64,000 nt of DNA from Halocatena pleomorpha (GCF_003862495.1 NZ_RRCH01000003.1:310001-374000); one strand, 5' to 3'; positions 25,710 through 34,454 are shown, counted from the stretch's first letter. Notes: generated by a model from the sequence alone, not told the origin. A program made the numbers and translations.

Positions 25710-25734
25710 AACAATTTTGGTTGTTATAGAACAA
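25710..25734. promoter_or_regulatory. Interleaved AACAA/TTGTT repeats between cbiT and the divergent regulator
   Basis: AACAA (25710-25714), TTGTT (25721-25725) and AACAA (25730-25734) form two overlapping dyads with spacers of 6 and 4 bp. They start 29 bp before the cbiT ATG, where the TATA box of that operon is expected. A matching TTGTTggAACAA dyad lies in front of cobT. This is a natural operator candidate for the adjacent winged-helix protein. Confidence 0.45.
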
Positions 25735-25828
25735 GTGAATTTGGCTCAAGGGCCAGAATCAGCAGTTGAGAACAAATTCACCAGGTCTAAAGCAAAAATA
25801 CTTGAGTTGTCGGTGTTGAGAGCCACTA

Positions 25829-26644
25829 ATGCCGAAGGACGTTGTGGGGACGGATGACTCCGGTGTGCTCCGAAGCAAACGGAACGCCACCCGATATCAG
25901 ATCCTAGTACAGGTCGCAGAGCACCAGCCGGCAGTGAGTCAACAGGAGATTGCGGACGCGATCGGGATTACGGCGCAGGCAGTGAGCGATTATCTCCGGG
26001 ATCTCATCGAACAGGACTACGTCGACAAACAGGGGCGTGGTCGGTACGAAATCACCAAAGAAGGTGTCGACTGGCTCATCACGCAGACCGACGAGCTACG
26101 CGGATTCGTCCAGCACGTCTCGGAGGACGTTATCGGACAGGTCGACATCGAAACTGCGCTTGCGAGGACGGAGATCAGCGAGGGTGAGACCGTGACGCTC
26201 ACGATGCAGGACGGCGTGCTGCGGGCGATGTCGGGGGATATTGGCGGCGCAACTGCGGTTGCAGTAACGGACGCCGACCCGGAACAGGACGTTGGTGTCA
26301 CTAACTTCGAGGGCGTCCTCGATTACGATCTCGGAACGGTGACGATCGTAGCGGTGCCGACGGTGCAAAACGGTGGGAGCACGGCGGTTGATCCGGACGC
26401 GATCCAGTCGGTCAGAGACGATCACGATCTCGTCGCCGTTGCAGGTACTGAAGCACTCGCCGCGGTGCGTCACCTCGGTGTCGATCCCGATATCCGGTTC
26501 GGAACTGAAGCTGCCGTCGAAGAGGCAGCAACGAAAGGCCAGTCCGTGCTGTTGGTGGCCACGACCGACGAACTGTCGACACACACCGATCGGCTCCGGG
26601 AAGGCAACATCGGTTATGAAGTCGTCGACGCGACCGACGAGTGA
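25829..26644 (+). CDS. Winged-helix transcriptional regulator (MarR/DUF7839-like), candidate cobalamin regulator
   Basis: The 271-residue protein has an N-terminal winged helix-turn-helix (ILVQVAEHQPAVSQQEIAD and AQAVSDYLRDLIEQDYV, about residues 27-73). A long alpha/beta effector-like domain follows, with ISEGETVTLTMQDGVL near 115 and the AVAGTEALAAVRHLGVDPDIRF segment near 195. The C-terminal half looks like a small-molecule or ligand domain, but the ligand is unknown. It is divergent from the cbiT operon across 147 bp that holds repeated dyads. A role as local regulator is therefore an inference from position. Confidence 0.8.
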   Translation: MPKDVVGTDDSGVLRSKRNATRYQILVQVAEHQPAVSQQEIADAIGITAQAVSDYLRDLIEQDYVDKQGRGRYEITKEGVDWLITQTDELRGFVQHVSEDVIGQVDIETALARTEISEGETVTLTMQDGVLRAMSGDIGGATAVAVTDADPEQDVGVTNFEGVLDYDLGTVTIVAVPTVQNGGSTAVDPDAIQSVRDDHDLVAVAGTEALAAVRHLGVDPDIRFGTEAAVEEAATKGQSVLLVATTDELSTHTDRLREGNIGYEVVDATDE

Positions 26645-26741
26645 GCTACTATTTTATTTCCATTACTTATATTTATAAATTGAAATGCCGTAGTTTCAAA
26701 AGTACTGTCACGCCCCCTGGTTTGATTCGTCTCGGTGTCAG

Positions 26742-27764
26742 ATGAGTGGTATGGAGATCGGAACTGGACTGTTCACCTGTCAACGCCGACCTGACGACGA
26801 TCGATCGATGAGCGAGATATACGAGGAGATGCTGGAACTGGGTCGGACAATCGATGATGCTGATCTTGCGAGTGCGTGGGTATCCGAACACCACTTTGAA
26901 TCCGACGGCTATCTTTCAGCGACAATGCCCGCGCTCGGGGCGCTGGCCGCGGTCACGGAGACCATCGAAATCGGCTCGTGTGTCGCGCTCGCGCCGTTGT
27001 ACGATCCTGTTCGGCTCGCTGAAGATGCCGCCACGGTCGATCTGCTTGCCGATGGTCGACTCACGCTCGGGGTAGCGATCGGTTCGAATCCTCGGGAATT
27101 CGAGGCGTTCGGCGTGCCCACAGACGAACGCGTCGACCGGCTGACCGACGCAACGCAGTTGCTGCGCTCGGCGTGGTCCGACGGTTCGATCAGCTACGAG
27201 TCAGGATTTCACGACGCCGCGCCCGGCGTGACCGTCACGCCAAAACCGGATGGAGAGATCCCGATCATGCTGGGTGGGGGATCGAAACCCGCCGTCCGCA
27301 GGGCGGCCCGGATCGGTGACGCGTGGTGTGCGCCCTCGGCGCTCTCACTCGAACAGCTACGAACGCGGGTCGAGGACATCCGAGCTGTCCGTGAGAATGA
27401 AAACATCGACGGCGAGTTCACCATCTACGTGCTCCAACACGGGTTCGTCGGTGATCCGACCGACGACAAAGCGGCGGCGTGGGAGCGGATGAGAGACGGC
27501 TATCTCTACCTCCATCGCCGGTATGCTGAGATCTTCTCGGGTGACTCCGTGTCGCAGCTTCCGGCCGAACGCCGGTCCGAACTGAAAGACCGAGCCATCT
27601 ACGGCACGCCCGAGCAGGTCACCGAGGAACTCGAACGGTATCGGGCGGCACTCGGTGACGATGTTCATTTCATTCTCCGCACGTACCACCCAGGGATCGG
27701 GACCGACGCCATGTGCGCGTGTATCGAACGCCTCGGTCAGTACGTCGTTCCACAGCTCCGGTGA
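26742..27764 (+). CDS. LLM-class flavin-dependent oxidoreductase (luciferase-like)
   Basis: The 340-residue protein shows the luciferase-like monooxygenase TIM-barrel pattern. GTGLFTCQRRP and the WVSEHHFESDGY motif (near residue 47) come first. GSCVALAPLYDPVRLAEDAATVDLLADGRLTLGVAIG and IPIMLGGGSKPAVRRAARIGD follow, with a late YGTPEQVTEELERY. These enzymes use F420 or FMN; the cofactor here is not evident. It is a single gene after the regulator, so a link to B12 is not implied. Confidence 0.87.
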   Translation: MSGMEIGTGLFTCQRRPDDDRSMSEIYEEMLELGRTIDDADLASAWVSEHHFESDGYLSATMPALGALAAVTETIEIGSCVALAPLYDPVRLAEDAATVDLLADGRLTLGVAIGSNPREFEAFGVPTDERVDRLTDATQLLRSAWSDGSISYESGFHDAAPGVTVTPKPDGEIPIMLGGGSKPAVRRAARIGDAWCAPSALSLEQLRTRVEDIRAVRENENIDGEFTIYVLQHGFVGDPTDDKAAAWERMRDGYLYLHRRYAEIFSGDSVSQLPAERRSELKDRAIYGTPEQVTEELERYRAALGDDVHFILRTYHPGIGTDAMCACIERLGQYVVPQLR

Positions 27765-27785
27765 TCGACTGGAATCGACGCCGGG

Positions 27786-28169
27786 TCACCCTGTCTTGTA
27801 CACGCCGCGCGCGTCTGCGAGGTGGGTATCGTCGGCGGCGAACACGTCTACGTCTACCACGCCGACATCGCTGCCACACCGGACGACATCGGCTTGTGCG
27901 TACAAGTCGCCGGTCCCGGCGTTCAGATAGTCGATCCGCATGTCGATTGTCGGCACGGGCTGATCGATGCGCGAGACGAGTGCCGCCCCGCCGACTGTGT
28001 CGGCAAGCGTGAACGTCACGCCGCCGTGAGCCATGATTCGGTCGGCGTTCCATGAGAGTTCGTCGCGCATCTCGATCCATCCTTCGGCGTGCCCATCAGC
28101 AGCCTCGGTCACCTCAACGCCAAGGAGGTCTGCAAACGGCATCTCCTCGAAAAACGATTCGATGTCCAT
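27786..28169 (-). CDS. PaaI-type hotdog-fold thioesterase
   Basis: The 127-residue protein has the hotdog thioesterase order LLGVEVTEAADGHAEGWIEM, LSWNADRIMAHGGVTFTLADTVGGAAL (helix and HGG motif near residue 55), then MRIDYLNAGTGDLYAQADV. Family members cleave aromatic or aliphatic acyl-CoA thioesters. ATG 28169 is preferred over GTG 28175. It converges with the LLM oxidoreductase (21 bp gap). Confidence 0.85.
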   Translation of the reverse strand: MDIESFFEEMPFADLLGVEVTEAADGHAEGWIEMRDELSWNADRIMAHGGVTFTLADTVGGAALVSRIDQPVPTIDMRIDYLNAGTGDLYAQADVVRCGSDVGVVDVDVFAADDTHLADARGVYKTG

Positions 28170-28220
28170 ACCCACCGGTTCGATGACTGATACAATAAAA
28201 CCGGGTGACGGCTCCGATTC

Positions 28221-29138
28221 TCACCGGTCGGTCAGATCGGCAGCGAGAACGAAATCGGGATGGTCGCTGACGCCAGCCCGAAGCCACGCGACGTCGGAGA
28301 CGTGTCGGGGCGTTTCCGGAACGAGTACCCGTGTTCGATCCGCTCCGACATCAGCGGCGTCGGCTTTGATAGCGCGGAACAACGCCTGTGCGGCGTTGAT
28401 GTCGTCCCATGCACCGACGCCGTATTCAGCGACGGTTTCGGTCTGTCCTGCGTCGGTTTCGGTAGTCCGAACGTCGGTCCGGAACGTCATGGCACAGACA
28501 CCGTCACTGAGCACCGCAACGACGGCGGTTTCTTCGGCCGCCTGTTCGAGGTCCGACAGCGTGAGTTCTGAGAGCGCCCACGATTCGACGCGGTCGAGCG
28601 TTACTCCGGCTAACTGTTCGCGGGCCGTGCTGTCGACCCAGTAGCGCCACGCTATCGTGGGATCGTGCGAAACGGCAAGTTCCGACTCCCCGAGGTCGGA
28701 CGCCGGATCCGGCTGTGCCCACCGGAACTCGGTGACAGGTTCGAACCCCACGGCCCGTGAACCACCCAACCCGGCGACGTTCCACGAAAACACCATGTTT
28801 CGACAGACAGTTGCTCCGCGATCGCGTGCCCACTCGAACAGCGCGGCGTTGAGGTCGGTGCTGATTCCTTCGCCCCGGTATGTAGGGTTGACGCGCATGC
28901 CTTGTGCCCACGCTTCGTGAGACGACAGCATGACAACTTGACAGATGCCGGCGATTTCATCGCCAGCGTCAGCGACAAGCGTCCGTTTGCGGTCCCCGCC
29001 ACCCTCAATCCAGTCGTGATAGACCTGCGGGAGATAATCCGTTCCCTCCCGGTCGGGCCACGTGTTTCGCGTGAACGCCGCAACCGCCTCATAGTCGTCA
29101 GGGCGGGCCGGTCGGATAGCGATCTGGGTCACGTCCAT
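28221..29138 (-). CDS. GNAT-family N-acetyltransferase
   Basis: The 305-residue protein begins with a GNAT domain. Motifs are IRPARPDDYEAVAAFTRNTWPDREGTDY, then the acetyl-CoA-binding strand/loop QGMRVNPTYRGEGISTDLNAALFEWA near residues 79-104. A second half of about 150 residues (VSHDPTIAWRYWVDS, later RVLVPETPRHVSDVAWLR) is typical of larger haloarchaeal GNAT proteins. The substrate is unknown. It overlaps the gatD stop by 10 bp, so the two are co-transcribed. Confidence 0.83.
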   Translation of the reverse strand: MDVTQIAIRPARPDDYEAVAAFTRNTWPDREGTDYLPQVYHDWIEGGGDRKRTLVADAGDEIAGICQVVMLSSHEAWAQGMRVNPTYRGEGISTDLNAALFEWARDRGATVCRNMVFSWNVAGLGGSRAVGFEPVTEFRWAQPDPASDLGESELAVSHDPTIAWRYWVDSTAREQLAGVTLDRVESWALSELTLSDLEQAAEETAVVAVLSDGVCAMTFRTDVRTTETDAGQTETVAEYGVGAWDDINAAQALFRAIKADAADVGADRTRVLVPETPRHVSDVAWLRAGVSDHPDFVLAADLTDR

Positions 29139-30370
29139 GGCACCGAGCGTTCGGTCACCTCGCCCGCAATCGGGGTTTGCATCGCTTCAGAGACCGTCGA
29201 TCGGTTCGCCAGCGTCCACATCAGTTTCACCATCGCTGTTCCGGGGAGGATGTTCTCCCCTTCGATTACGCCCGCGTTGAGCAGATCACGCCCCGTATCG
29301 TACACGCGATCGCAGATCCGTCCGTCCAGACACTGGCTGGTCATCACGACTGTCGTTCCGTCCTCGATCATCGTCTCGATGCGATCGATGAGGTCCGTAC
29401 GAACGTGGCCGAGTCCGGTCCCCTCGATGACGACGCCAGCTTTCCCCGCACAGACATCCAGAAACGCCTCGTCCATGCCAGGCGTCACCTTGAGGAGTTC
29501 GACATCGGTTTCGAGGGCAGGCGCGATGTCCAGTGTAGTGTCGCCTCGCGGCTCGTACGCCCGTCGGAACGACACTGCCTCCGTGTCGTAATCGATCGAT
29601 CCCAGCGGTTCGTTGCCGATCGTCTCGAAAGCGTCCCGCCGTGACGTATGGTTCTTCCGAACGCGGGTCCCTCGGTGGAGCGCACACGTCGTGTCGTTTT
29701 CGGTTTCGTGCATACATACGAGCACCTCTGCGCAGTCGGATTTGGCCGCTTCGACCGCACAGACGGCGTTCATCACGTTGTCGCTCGACGGTCGATCGGC
29801 CGAGCGCTGGCTCCCGGTGAAGACGATCGGAACGGGGGTGTCGAGCATGAACGAAAGCGCGGACGCCGTATACTGCATCGTATCCGTACCGTGCATGACG
29901 ACCACGCCGTCCGCCCCGGCGTCGATCTCCTCATACACCGCCCACGCGAGATCCTGCCACACCTCGGGCGTCATGTTCTCGCTCAGGATGTTCGTGACCA
30001 CCCGTCCGCGGTAGTTTGCCCGGCCGGCGAGATCCGGCACTGCGCGTAACACGTCCTCAGCATCGAACTGGGACGTGACCGCACCGGTTCGGTAGTCCAC
30101 CGTAGAAGCGATCGTCCCCCCTGTCGAGATCAACGAGATTGTCGGGAGATCGGGATCGGTCTCCACGGCAGATTCTTCGCTGCTCGTTGTGGTCTCGATG
30201 TCGTACACGTCCGGTTCGAGCAGTTCGATACGACTCTCCTCGCGGTCGATACCGACGTTGTATCCCCCATCAAGTTTCACGACGACTGTCTCCTCGGTCG
30301 ATGAAGGCAGATACACGCCTTCATACGCCACATCACCGCGCTCGACGCGAATGCGGTCCCCAGTGTCCAT
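29129..30370 (-). CDS. gatD: Glutamyl-tRNA(Gln) amidotransferase subunit D
   Basis: GatD is the asparaginase-like subunit that releases ammonia from glutamine or asparagine for the GatDE amidation of Glu-tRNA(Gln) in archaea. The 413-residue protein has the N-terminal AppA-like domain (RGDVAYEGVYLPS) and the asparaginase motif ISTGGTIASTVDY near residue 79. VVMHGTDTMQYTASALSFML follows near 157, then FTGSQRSADRPSSD. GatE is not adjacent. Its promoter abuts the left arm of a 207-bp inverted repeat that begins 31 bp upstream of the start. Confidence 0.93.
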   Translation of the reverse strand: MDTGDRIRVERGDVAYEGVYLPSSTEETVVVKLDGGYNVGIDREESRIELLEPDVYDIETTTSSEESAVETDPDLPTISLISTGGTIASTVDYRTGAVTSQFDAEDVLRAVPDLAGRANYRGRVVTNILSENMTPEVWQDLAWAVYEEIDAGADGVVVMHGTDTMQYTASALSFMLDTPVPIVFTGSQRSADRPSSDNVMNAVCAVEAAKSDCAEVLVCMHETENDTTCALHRGTRVRKNHTSRRDAFETIGNEPLGSIDYDTEAVSFRRAYEPRGDTTLDIAPALETDVELLKVTPGMDEAFLDVCAGKAGVVIEGTGLGHVRTDLIDRIETMIEDGTTVVMTSQCLDGRICDRVYDTGRDLLNAGVIEGENILPGTAMVKLMWTLANRSTVSEAMQTPIAGEVTERSVPWT

Positions 30371-30400
30371 GTCGGGTCTACCAACACCGCGTACTTCAAC

Positions 30401-30607
30401 CCCACCTTTTTTGCGCTCGGGTGGCCTTCGGCCACCCTCACCACGCGAGACGGTCGCTCACTTCGTTCGCGCTGCGACTCGCTGTCGCCAGAAGCAGAAG
30501 GCTTCTGGCTGCTTGAGGCGCTACGCGCCTCTCTGGTTCCCACTCGCTACCACTCGCGGGAACGCAAAAAATCCGGACCAAAAAAGCCGCTCGCTTCGCT
30601 CGCGGTG
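30401..30607. repeat. Left arm of a 207-bp inverted repeat
   Basis: Bases 30401-30607 are the reverse complement of 31251-31457 with two mismatches by eye (ACTCGC/GCTCGC and TCCGG/TCTGG). The arm contains three perfect stem-loops: GGGTGGCC/GGCCACCC (30419-30437), CCAGAAGC/GCTTCTGG (30488-30508) and GAGGCGC/GCGCCTC (30515-30531). It also has a direct GCTCGC repeat. It starts 31 bp before the gatD start codon. The open frames through it look like composition artefacts. Confidence 0.92.
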
Positions 30608-31250
30608 CTGCATCTTGTCCGCACCGCCTCCGCATACCACTCGCGCAAAAATCTGCATTGCAAGAGCGAAGTGGTTCGAAAGACGCGGAGTGTCTTTTGT
30701 AGCACTCTTGCAGGCTCTCACTCGCTGTGCTCGCGAGAAGAACGAGACGACGCTGCCCGTGTTTCAGTTCTGGGTCTTGCTGGACGAATCAGTGAACGTC
30801 TCGACCGTCGAAGATCGAGAGCGGATCTTCGAAGCCGAACTGTACCACGTGATGGACGTGGGCGCAGCAACGTGGTGGCGCCAGAATCTCCGATTCTTGT
30901 GGTGCAAGCCCTGTCGGAATACGGGCTGTTCACATGCGACCCAGATCGAGGAGATCTTAGCAACCGCTGGGCCTGGTCGATCACAAGTGAACTACGACAA
31001 TCTGTCCGGCATTGCGACATCGCGCGCTACGACGCGGCAAAGGGGTTGGTCGTCGCCGGGCGGTGCGAGAACGGTAGGCGCGTTCGGTATCACGAATAGC
31101 CCGATGCGAAGAGCGCCCCAACTGCGCAGGTCACACGTGTCGTTAGCGAGGCTCCAGCCGTCCACGCCGATGACTGAGAACACAAAGGCGGCGGAGGCAG
31201 AGGCAGCCGCGGAGCGGAGGCGGTCGCGGAAGCGGAGCGGGCAGGTCACT
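30608..31250. other. 643-bp spacer between the inverted repeat arms, no intact gene
   Basis: No open frame here has a recognisable family or a convincing start. Fragments that look faintly protein-like occur in different plus frames (VLLDESVNVSTVEDRERIFE near 30776-30835, SEYGLFTCDPDRGDLSNRWA near 30920-30980). They suggest a decayed, frameshifted gene. Bases 30640-30740 carry further short repeat-like, CTC-rich sequence. No transposase remnant and no target-site duplication outside the arms were seen. Confidence 0.55.
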
Positions 31251-31457
31251 CACCGCGAGCGAAGCGAGCGGCTTTTTTGGTCCAGATTTTTTGCGTTCCC
31301 GCGAGCGGTAGCGAGTGGGAACCAGAGAGGCGCGTAGCGCCTCAAGCAGCCAGAAGCCTTCTGCTTCTGGCGACAGCGAGTCGCAGCGCGAACGAAGTGA
31401 GCGACCGTCTCGCGTGGTGAGGGTGGCCGAAGGCCACCCGAGCGCAAAAAAGGTGGG
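31251..31457. repeat. Right arm of the 207-bp inverted repeat
   Basis: This is the inverted partner of 30401-30607, with the same three internal stem-loops in reverse order. It ends 38 bp before the ATG at 31496. Each arm thus sits just outside the start codon of an outward-facing gene (gatD leftward, a membrane protein rightward). Inversion of the whole 1057-bp unit by recombination between the arms would leave both promoters nearly unchanged. Confidence 0.92.
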
Positions 31458-31495
31458 TCCCAAAACCGATATGGCATGGTTCCCTACATGTATGT

Positions 31496-31951
31496 ATGAG
31501 TACTGACGAACTCCTCCGCGAGCGGGAGGAAACCGCTTCCCGCTCTGACTCACAGCCCACCTCTCGGCGCGATCGTCTCGTCTCAAAGTTCACTGGCGTG
31601 TTCTCCCCGCGGTATTTCCTGCTCGCGCTCGTGGCGCTGTCGGTTGGGTTGTTCACTCCTTCGCTGCTCCCAATCATCTCGGCCCTTCCGGGGATCGGTC
31701 TCGTCGGTCTGTTCGGTGCCGCGTTCGCGCTTGGCGGGTTTAGAAGCGAACGCCACTACCTCGAAACCGGTGTTGCCGGCGCGACGGCCGTCGCCGTGAG
31801 TCTCCTCACTCAGTACATGACGATCGCCCTCGTCGGCTCCAATGTGATGGAATTCGCCACCGTCGGCTTCGGCGTCGGCATGGTGGTGGCAGTGCTCGGT
31901 TACTACTTCGGACGGGACCTCCGTGATGGCGTAACCCGAGACATCGAGTGA
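31496..31951 (+). CDS. Hypothetical haloarchaeal membrane protein
   Basis: I do not recognise this 151-residue protein. A charged N-terminus of about 30 residues (REREETASRSDSQPTSRRDR) precedes three or four hydrophobic segments. These are near residues 38-57 (YFLLALVALSVGLFTP), 62-82, 90-110 and 118-138 (TVGFGVGMVVAVLGYYFG). It ends in a short charged tail. Its 3' end is 7 bp from the convergent ArsR-type gene. Confidence 0.72.
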   Translation: MSTDELLREREETASRSDSQPTSRRDRLVSKFTGVFSPRYFLLALVALSVGLFTPSLLPIISALPGIGLVGLFGAAFALGGFRSERHYLETGVAGATAVAVSLLTQYMTIALVGSNVMEFATVGFGVGMVVAVLGYYFGRDLRDGVTRDIE

Positions 31952-31957
31952 GCGCCC

Positions 31958-32641
31958 TCAGTCCGCAGTGAGTGTCCATTCTCCATCATTCTGTTCGACG
32001 ACGCCGTGACGAGCGAGTGAGTGAAGCGCGTTCTCAACGAGATCCGGAGACGCATCGACTGAGCGACCGATCTGATCGACCCGCTCCGAACCGTTCGCAA
32101 GCGCGGACAACACTTCAGCATAAAAACGAGCGTCGTCGCCATCGCTCGTTCCAAGCGCGGAATCCTCGTGAATCTGGCGCGAAATACCGTCCATTACCTC
32201 CGTCAGCCGACCGTGAACCCACCGTTGGGCCATCGATAACTCGCTCGAAAGTTTCTCTAACCGTTGCAACTCGCGCGTGAGCTCGGTCAGTTCTCCCACC
32301 TGTTCCGGCGTGGTGATATCGATAGTGAGATACCGGCAGCGAGTCATATCTAACCCACGACTCGCTGAATACGCGCTTTTCGCACCGAACCCGTACGGAG
32401 AGACATTCACCTCTAGGCGGAGATTTCGGGCGATCGAGAAATACTTTCGACGCTGATCGTCAACACGAGATTCGACCAATCCTGCCTTCTCCAGTTTGCG
32501 GAGGTGATCGATGACTGCTTTCGGACTGACACCGAGATATTCGCTGATTTCAGTGACGTAGCACGGCTTTCGTGCTAACAGACGGAGGATGCGCCGACGG
32601 TTCTCGTTCCCTAATAGATCGAGTAGCGCGGCGGAATCCAT
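31958..32641 (-). CDS. ArsR-type winged-helix transcriptional regulator
   Basis: The 227-residue protein has an N-terminal ArsR winged helix: LLDLLGNENRRRILRLLARKP (about 7-27), then ISEYLGVSPKAVIDHLRKLEKAGLV and a wing with VDDQRRKYFSI. A middle region with a heptad-like helix follows (ELTRELQRLEKLSSELSMAQ near 135). A second winged-helix-like C-terminal domain comes last (ALANGSERVDQIGRSVDASPDLVENALHSL). No metal-binding cysteine pair is evident. ATG 32641 is chosen over 32668. The target is unknown. Confidence 0.82.
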   Translation of the reverse strand: MDSAALLDLLGNENRRRILRLLARKPCYVTEISEYLGVSPKAVIDHLRKLEKAGLVESRVDDQRRKYFSIARNLRLEVNVSPYGFGAKSAYSASRGLDMTRCRYLTIDITTPEQVGELTELTRELQRLEKLSSELSMAQRWVHGRLTEVMDGISRQIHEDSALGTSDGDDARFYAEVLSALANGSERVDQIGRSVDASPDLVENALHSLARHGVVEQNDGEWTLTAD

Positions 32642-32719
32642 TACCTGAGGTAAGTGGTTCAACCTCAAAACCGTAACGCTCTCCTCAGATCTCTCGGAGC
32701 GATCGCCCTCCGAAGACGA

Positions 32720-33562
32720 TCAATCAACCCGAGCGGCGTACGCTGCCGACCGATCGCTCCGAAACGGGAATTCGAGTATTGTGGTCGGATCGTTCGTCGT
32801 CTCGGTTTTCATAGTGGTGTTCTCCTGTGGCGTTTTCGTTGTGTTGTCGCCGGGGGTCCGTGGCGTTTCTGTCGTGTTGTCGCCGGGGGTCTGTGGCGTT
32901 TCCGTCGTGTTGTTTCCGGGGGTCTGTGGCGTTTCCGTCGTGTTGTTTCCGGGTCCCTGTGGCGTTTCTGTTGTATTGTTGGCCGATCCATTGTCGGTCG
33001 CGGGAGGCGTTTCTGTCGTGTCATTAGCGGGAGTACCTCCCGGTGACTGGGGTGGACAACGAAGTTCCGTGCTGTTCGAGACGACTACGATTTCAGAGCC
33101 GTTGGAGACGGGCACGCTGCACGCCTCTTCCCGAAGCCCTGAGAGCGACTCCGAGCTAACGTTCGATTTATTCGCGGTTTGACTGGTGTTCTGGACGGAC
33201 TGTCGAAGCTCAGTAACGTGAGCGGTGAGGGCATCAGTGTACGCCTGCGAGAGGGTCCCGTTTTTGATCTGTTCCTGTTGGGCGTGAACCGCCGACAGAT
33301 CTCTTGAGAGTTGTTCCGAGCGCTGTTCGATCAGCTCTGCTTTCACAGACTCGTTTTCGGCGTTTTCGAACGACGCTCTCCACATCTCTCGGTCAACTGT
33401 GCTATCAGCTTCCACAGCGCTGACCTGCATGAATGACGACACCGAGTGACCCATCGGGTCGCCGTCCTCCATCTGTGCGCTGCCGTTTGTGGCCGTCCCT
33501 GGCATCACACCGACAGCAAGCATTACGGCAGTTAAGAGCACGAGTGTGAGGTGACGATCCAT
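32720..33562 (-). CDS. Secreted repeat protein with Thr/Pro/Asn-rich stalk
   Basis: The 280-residue protein has a Sec-type signal (LTLVLLTAVMLAVGVMPGTA). A helical domain follows at about residues 40-130 (REMWRASFENAENESVKAELIEQRSEQLS), then a two-cysteine segment (EEACSVPVSNG ... STELRCPPQ). An 11-residue tandem repeat, NNTTETPQTPG-like, covers about residues 190-250. The repeat carries many N-x-T sequons and would be heavily N-glycosylated in haloarchaea. No membrane anchor is seen at the C-terminus. It resembles haloarchaeal DUF7096-type surface proteins, but weakly. Confidence 0.72.
   Translation of the reverse strand: MDRHLTLVLLTAVMLAVGVMPGTATNGSAQMEDGDPMGHSVSSFMQVSAVEADSTVDREMWRASFENAENESVKAELIEQRSEQLSRDLSAVHAQQEQIKNGTLSQAYTDALTAHVTELRQSVQNTSQTANKSNVSSESLSGLREEACSVPVSNGSEIVVVSNSTELRCPPQSPGGTPANDTTETPPATDNGSANNTTETPQGPGNNTTETPQTPGNNTTETPQTPGDNTTETPRTPGDNTTKTPQENTTMKTETTNDPTTILEFPFRSDRSAAYAARVD
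32841..32972. repeat. 33-bp tandem repeat inside the secreted protein gene
   Basis: Four 33-bp units start at 32841, 32874, 32907 and 32940, with a degenerate fifth at 32973. Each begins GTGTTGT on the plus strand and encodes one 11-residue stalk repeat on the minus strand. Unit-to-unit changes are few, so copy number may vary between strains. Confidence 0.85.
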
Positions 33563-33652
33563 TTAGCTGTTCCACTTCGCCCATACATAAAAGGACAGCT
33601 GTCCGTTCGGACTGTTTATGGCCTAAACGATCCGTGGTAGCCGCGGTAGAAA

Positions 33653-34315
33653 CTATTCTCCGGGTTCAAACCGTTCGAACAATCGGGACGCAACGACGAC
33701 CGAACAGACCGAGAGCACAACAGTTAGGAGTGGAATAACCACGCCGGGCTCGGCGCGCAGCGGCGGATACAGATCACACCGGCTGAGTGGCTGGCCGAGT
33801 GCGCACACACCAACGTCGGCAAGCCAATAATCGACGAAATCGTTGCACAACAGCGCAACAAAGGAAACCACGAGTGCCCCCCGCGTCGTTTCTCCGTACT
33901 GCGGAATGAGAAGTGCTTCCACAACGAACAACAGGTGGGTGATGATAATGCCAAAATACGCCCACAGATCGGGGTAGTATGAGGAGAATTCGAGATTGAG
34001 CACGAGCACCGTCCAGAGACCGTACTTTACAAGCCACACGAACGCCAGCGTGTGGAGATACGCGAGCGGACGGTTCATCGGTGCGTCATCGATTCGACGG
34101 CCGAGATTCGGTAACAGCGTCGTTATCGACAGTGCTGCGAGCAACACGGCAGTCGGTGAATCCGCGTACAACGGCCACGCGAACGTCGAGACGGCGGGCA
34201 TCGTCTCCACGTAGTACCGAACACCGACAAGCACACCCACCACGTTTGCCAGCAACAACCAGACGAGGCTCGGACCGTTACCCAGATAATACTGTGCCCA
34301 CCGCTTTGGGATCAT
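33653..34315 (-). CDS. DUF1405 family membrane protein
   Basis: The 220-residue protein has about six transmembrane helices and the DUF1405 opening: YYLGNGPSLVWLLLANVVGVLVG then RYYVETMP. LAYLHTLAFVWLVKYGLWTVLVL and LLFVVEALLIPQYGETT follow. The family is found in haloarchaea and Bacillus and has no known activity. It stands alone between a secreted protein gene and a divergent DUF5802 gene. Confidence 0.85.
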   Translation of the reverse strand: MIPKRWAQYYLGNGPSLVWLLLANVVGVLVGVRYYVETMPAVSTFAWPLYADSPTAVLLAALSITTLLPNLGRRIDDAPMNRPLAYLHTLAFVWLVKYGLWTVLVLNLEFSSYYPDLWAYFGIIITHLLFVVEALLIPQYGETTRGALVVSFVALLCNDFVDYWLADVGVCALGQPLSRCDLYPPLRAEPGVVIPLLTVVLSVCSVVVASRLFERFEPGE

Positions 34316-34454
34316 GACCGACTTCCTTCACTCCCAGAATAAAGCGGTGTCGACTTCACCACATGTCGATTTTATCAGAACTGATTGCACGTCAATATAA
34401 ATCCACTGCCAAACCCTTATTCATGTGAATGGCTAACAAATAACTGTGGGAAGA

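Noticed and set aside
30608-31250. MITE or insertion sequence between the inverted repeats
   Set aside because: No transposase remnant or flanking target-site duplication was seen, so the unit is reported only as an inverted repeat.
30189-31337. 382-codon open frame across the inverted repeat
   Set aside because: It runs antisense through gatD and through both repeat arms; the sequence is low-complexity and looks like a composition artefact.
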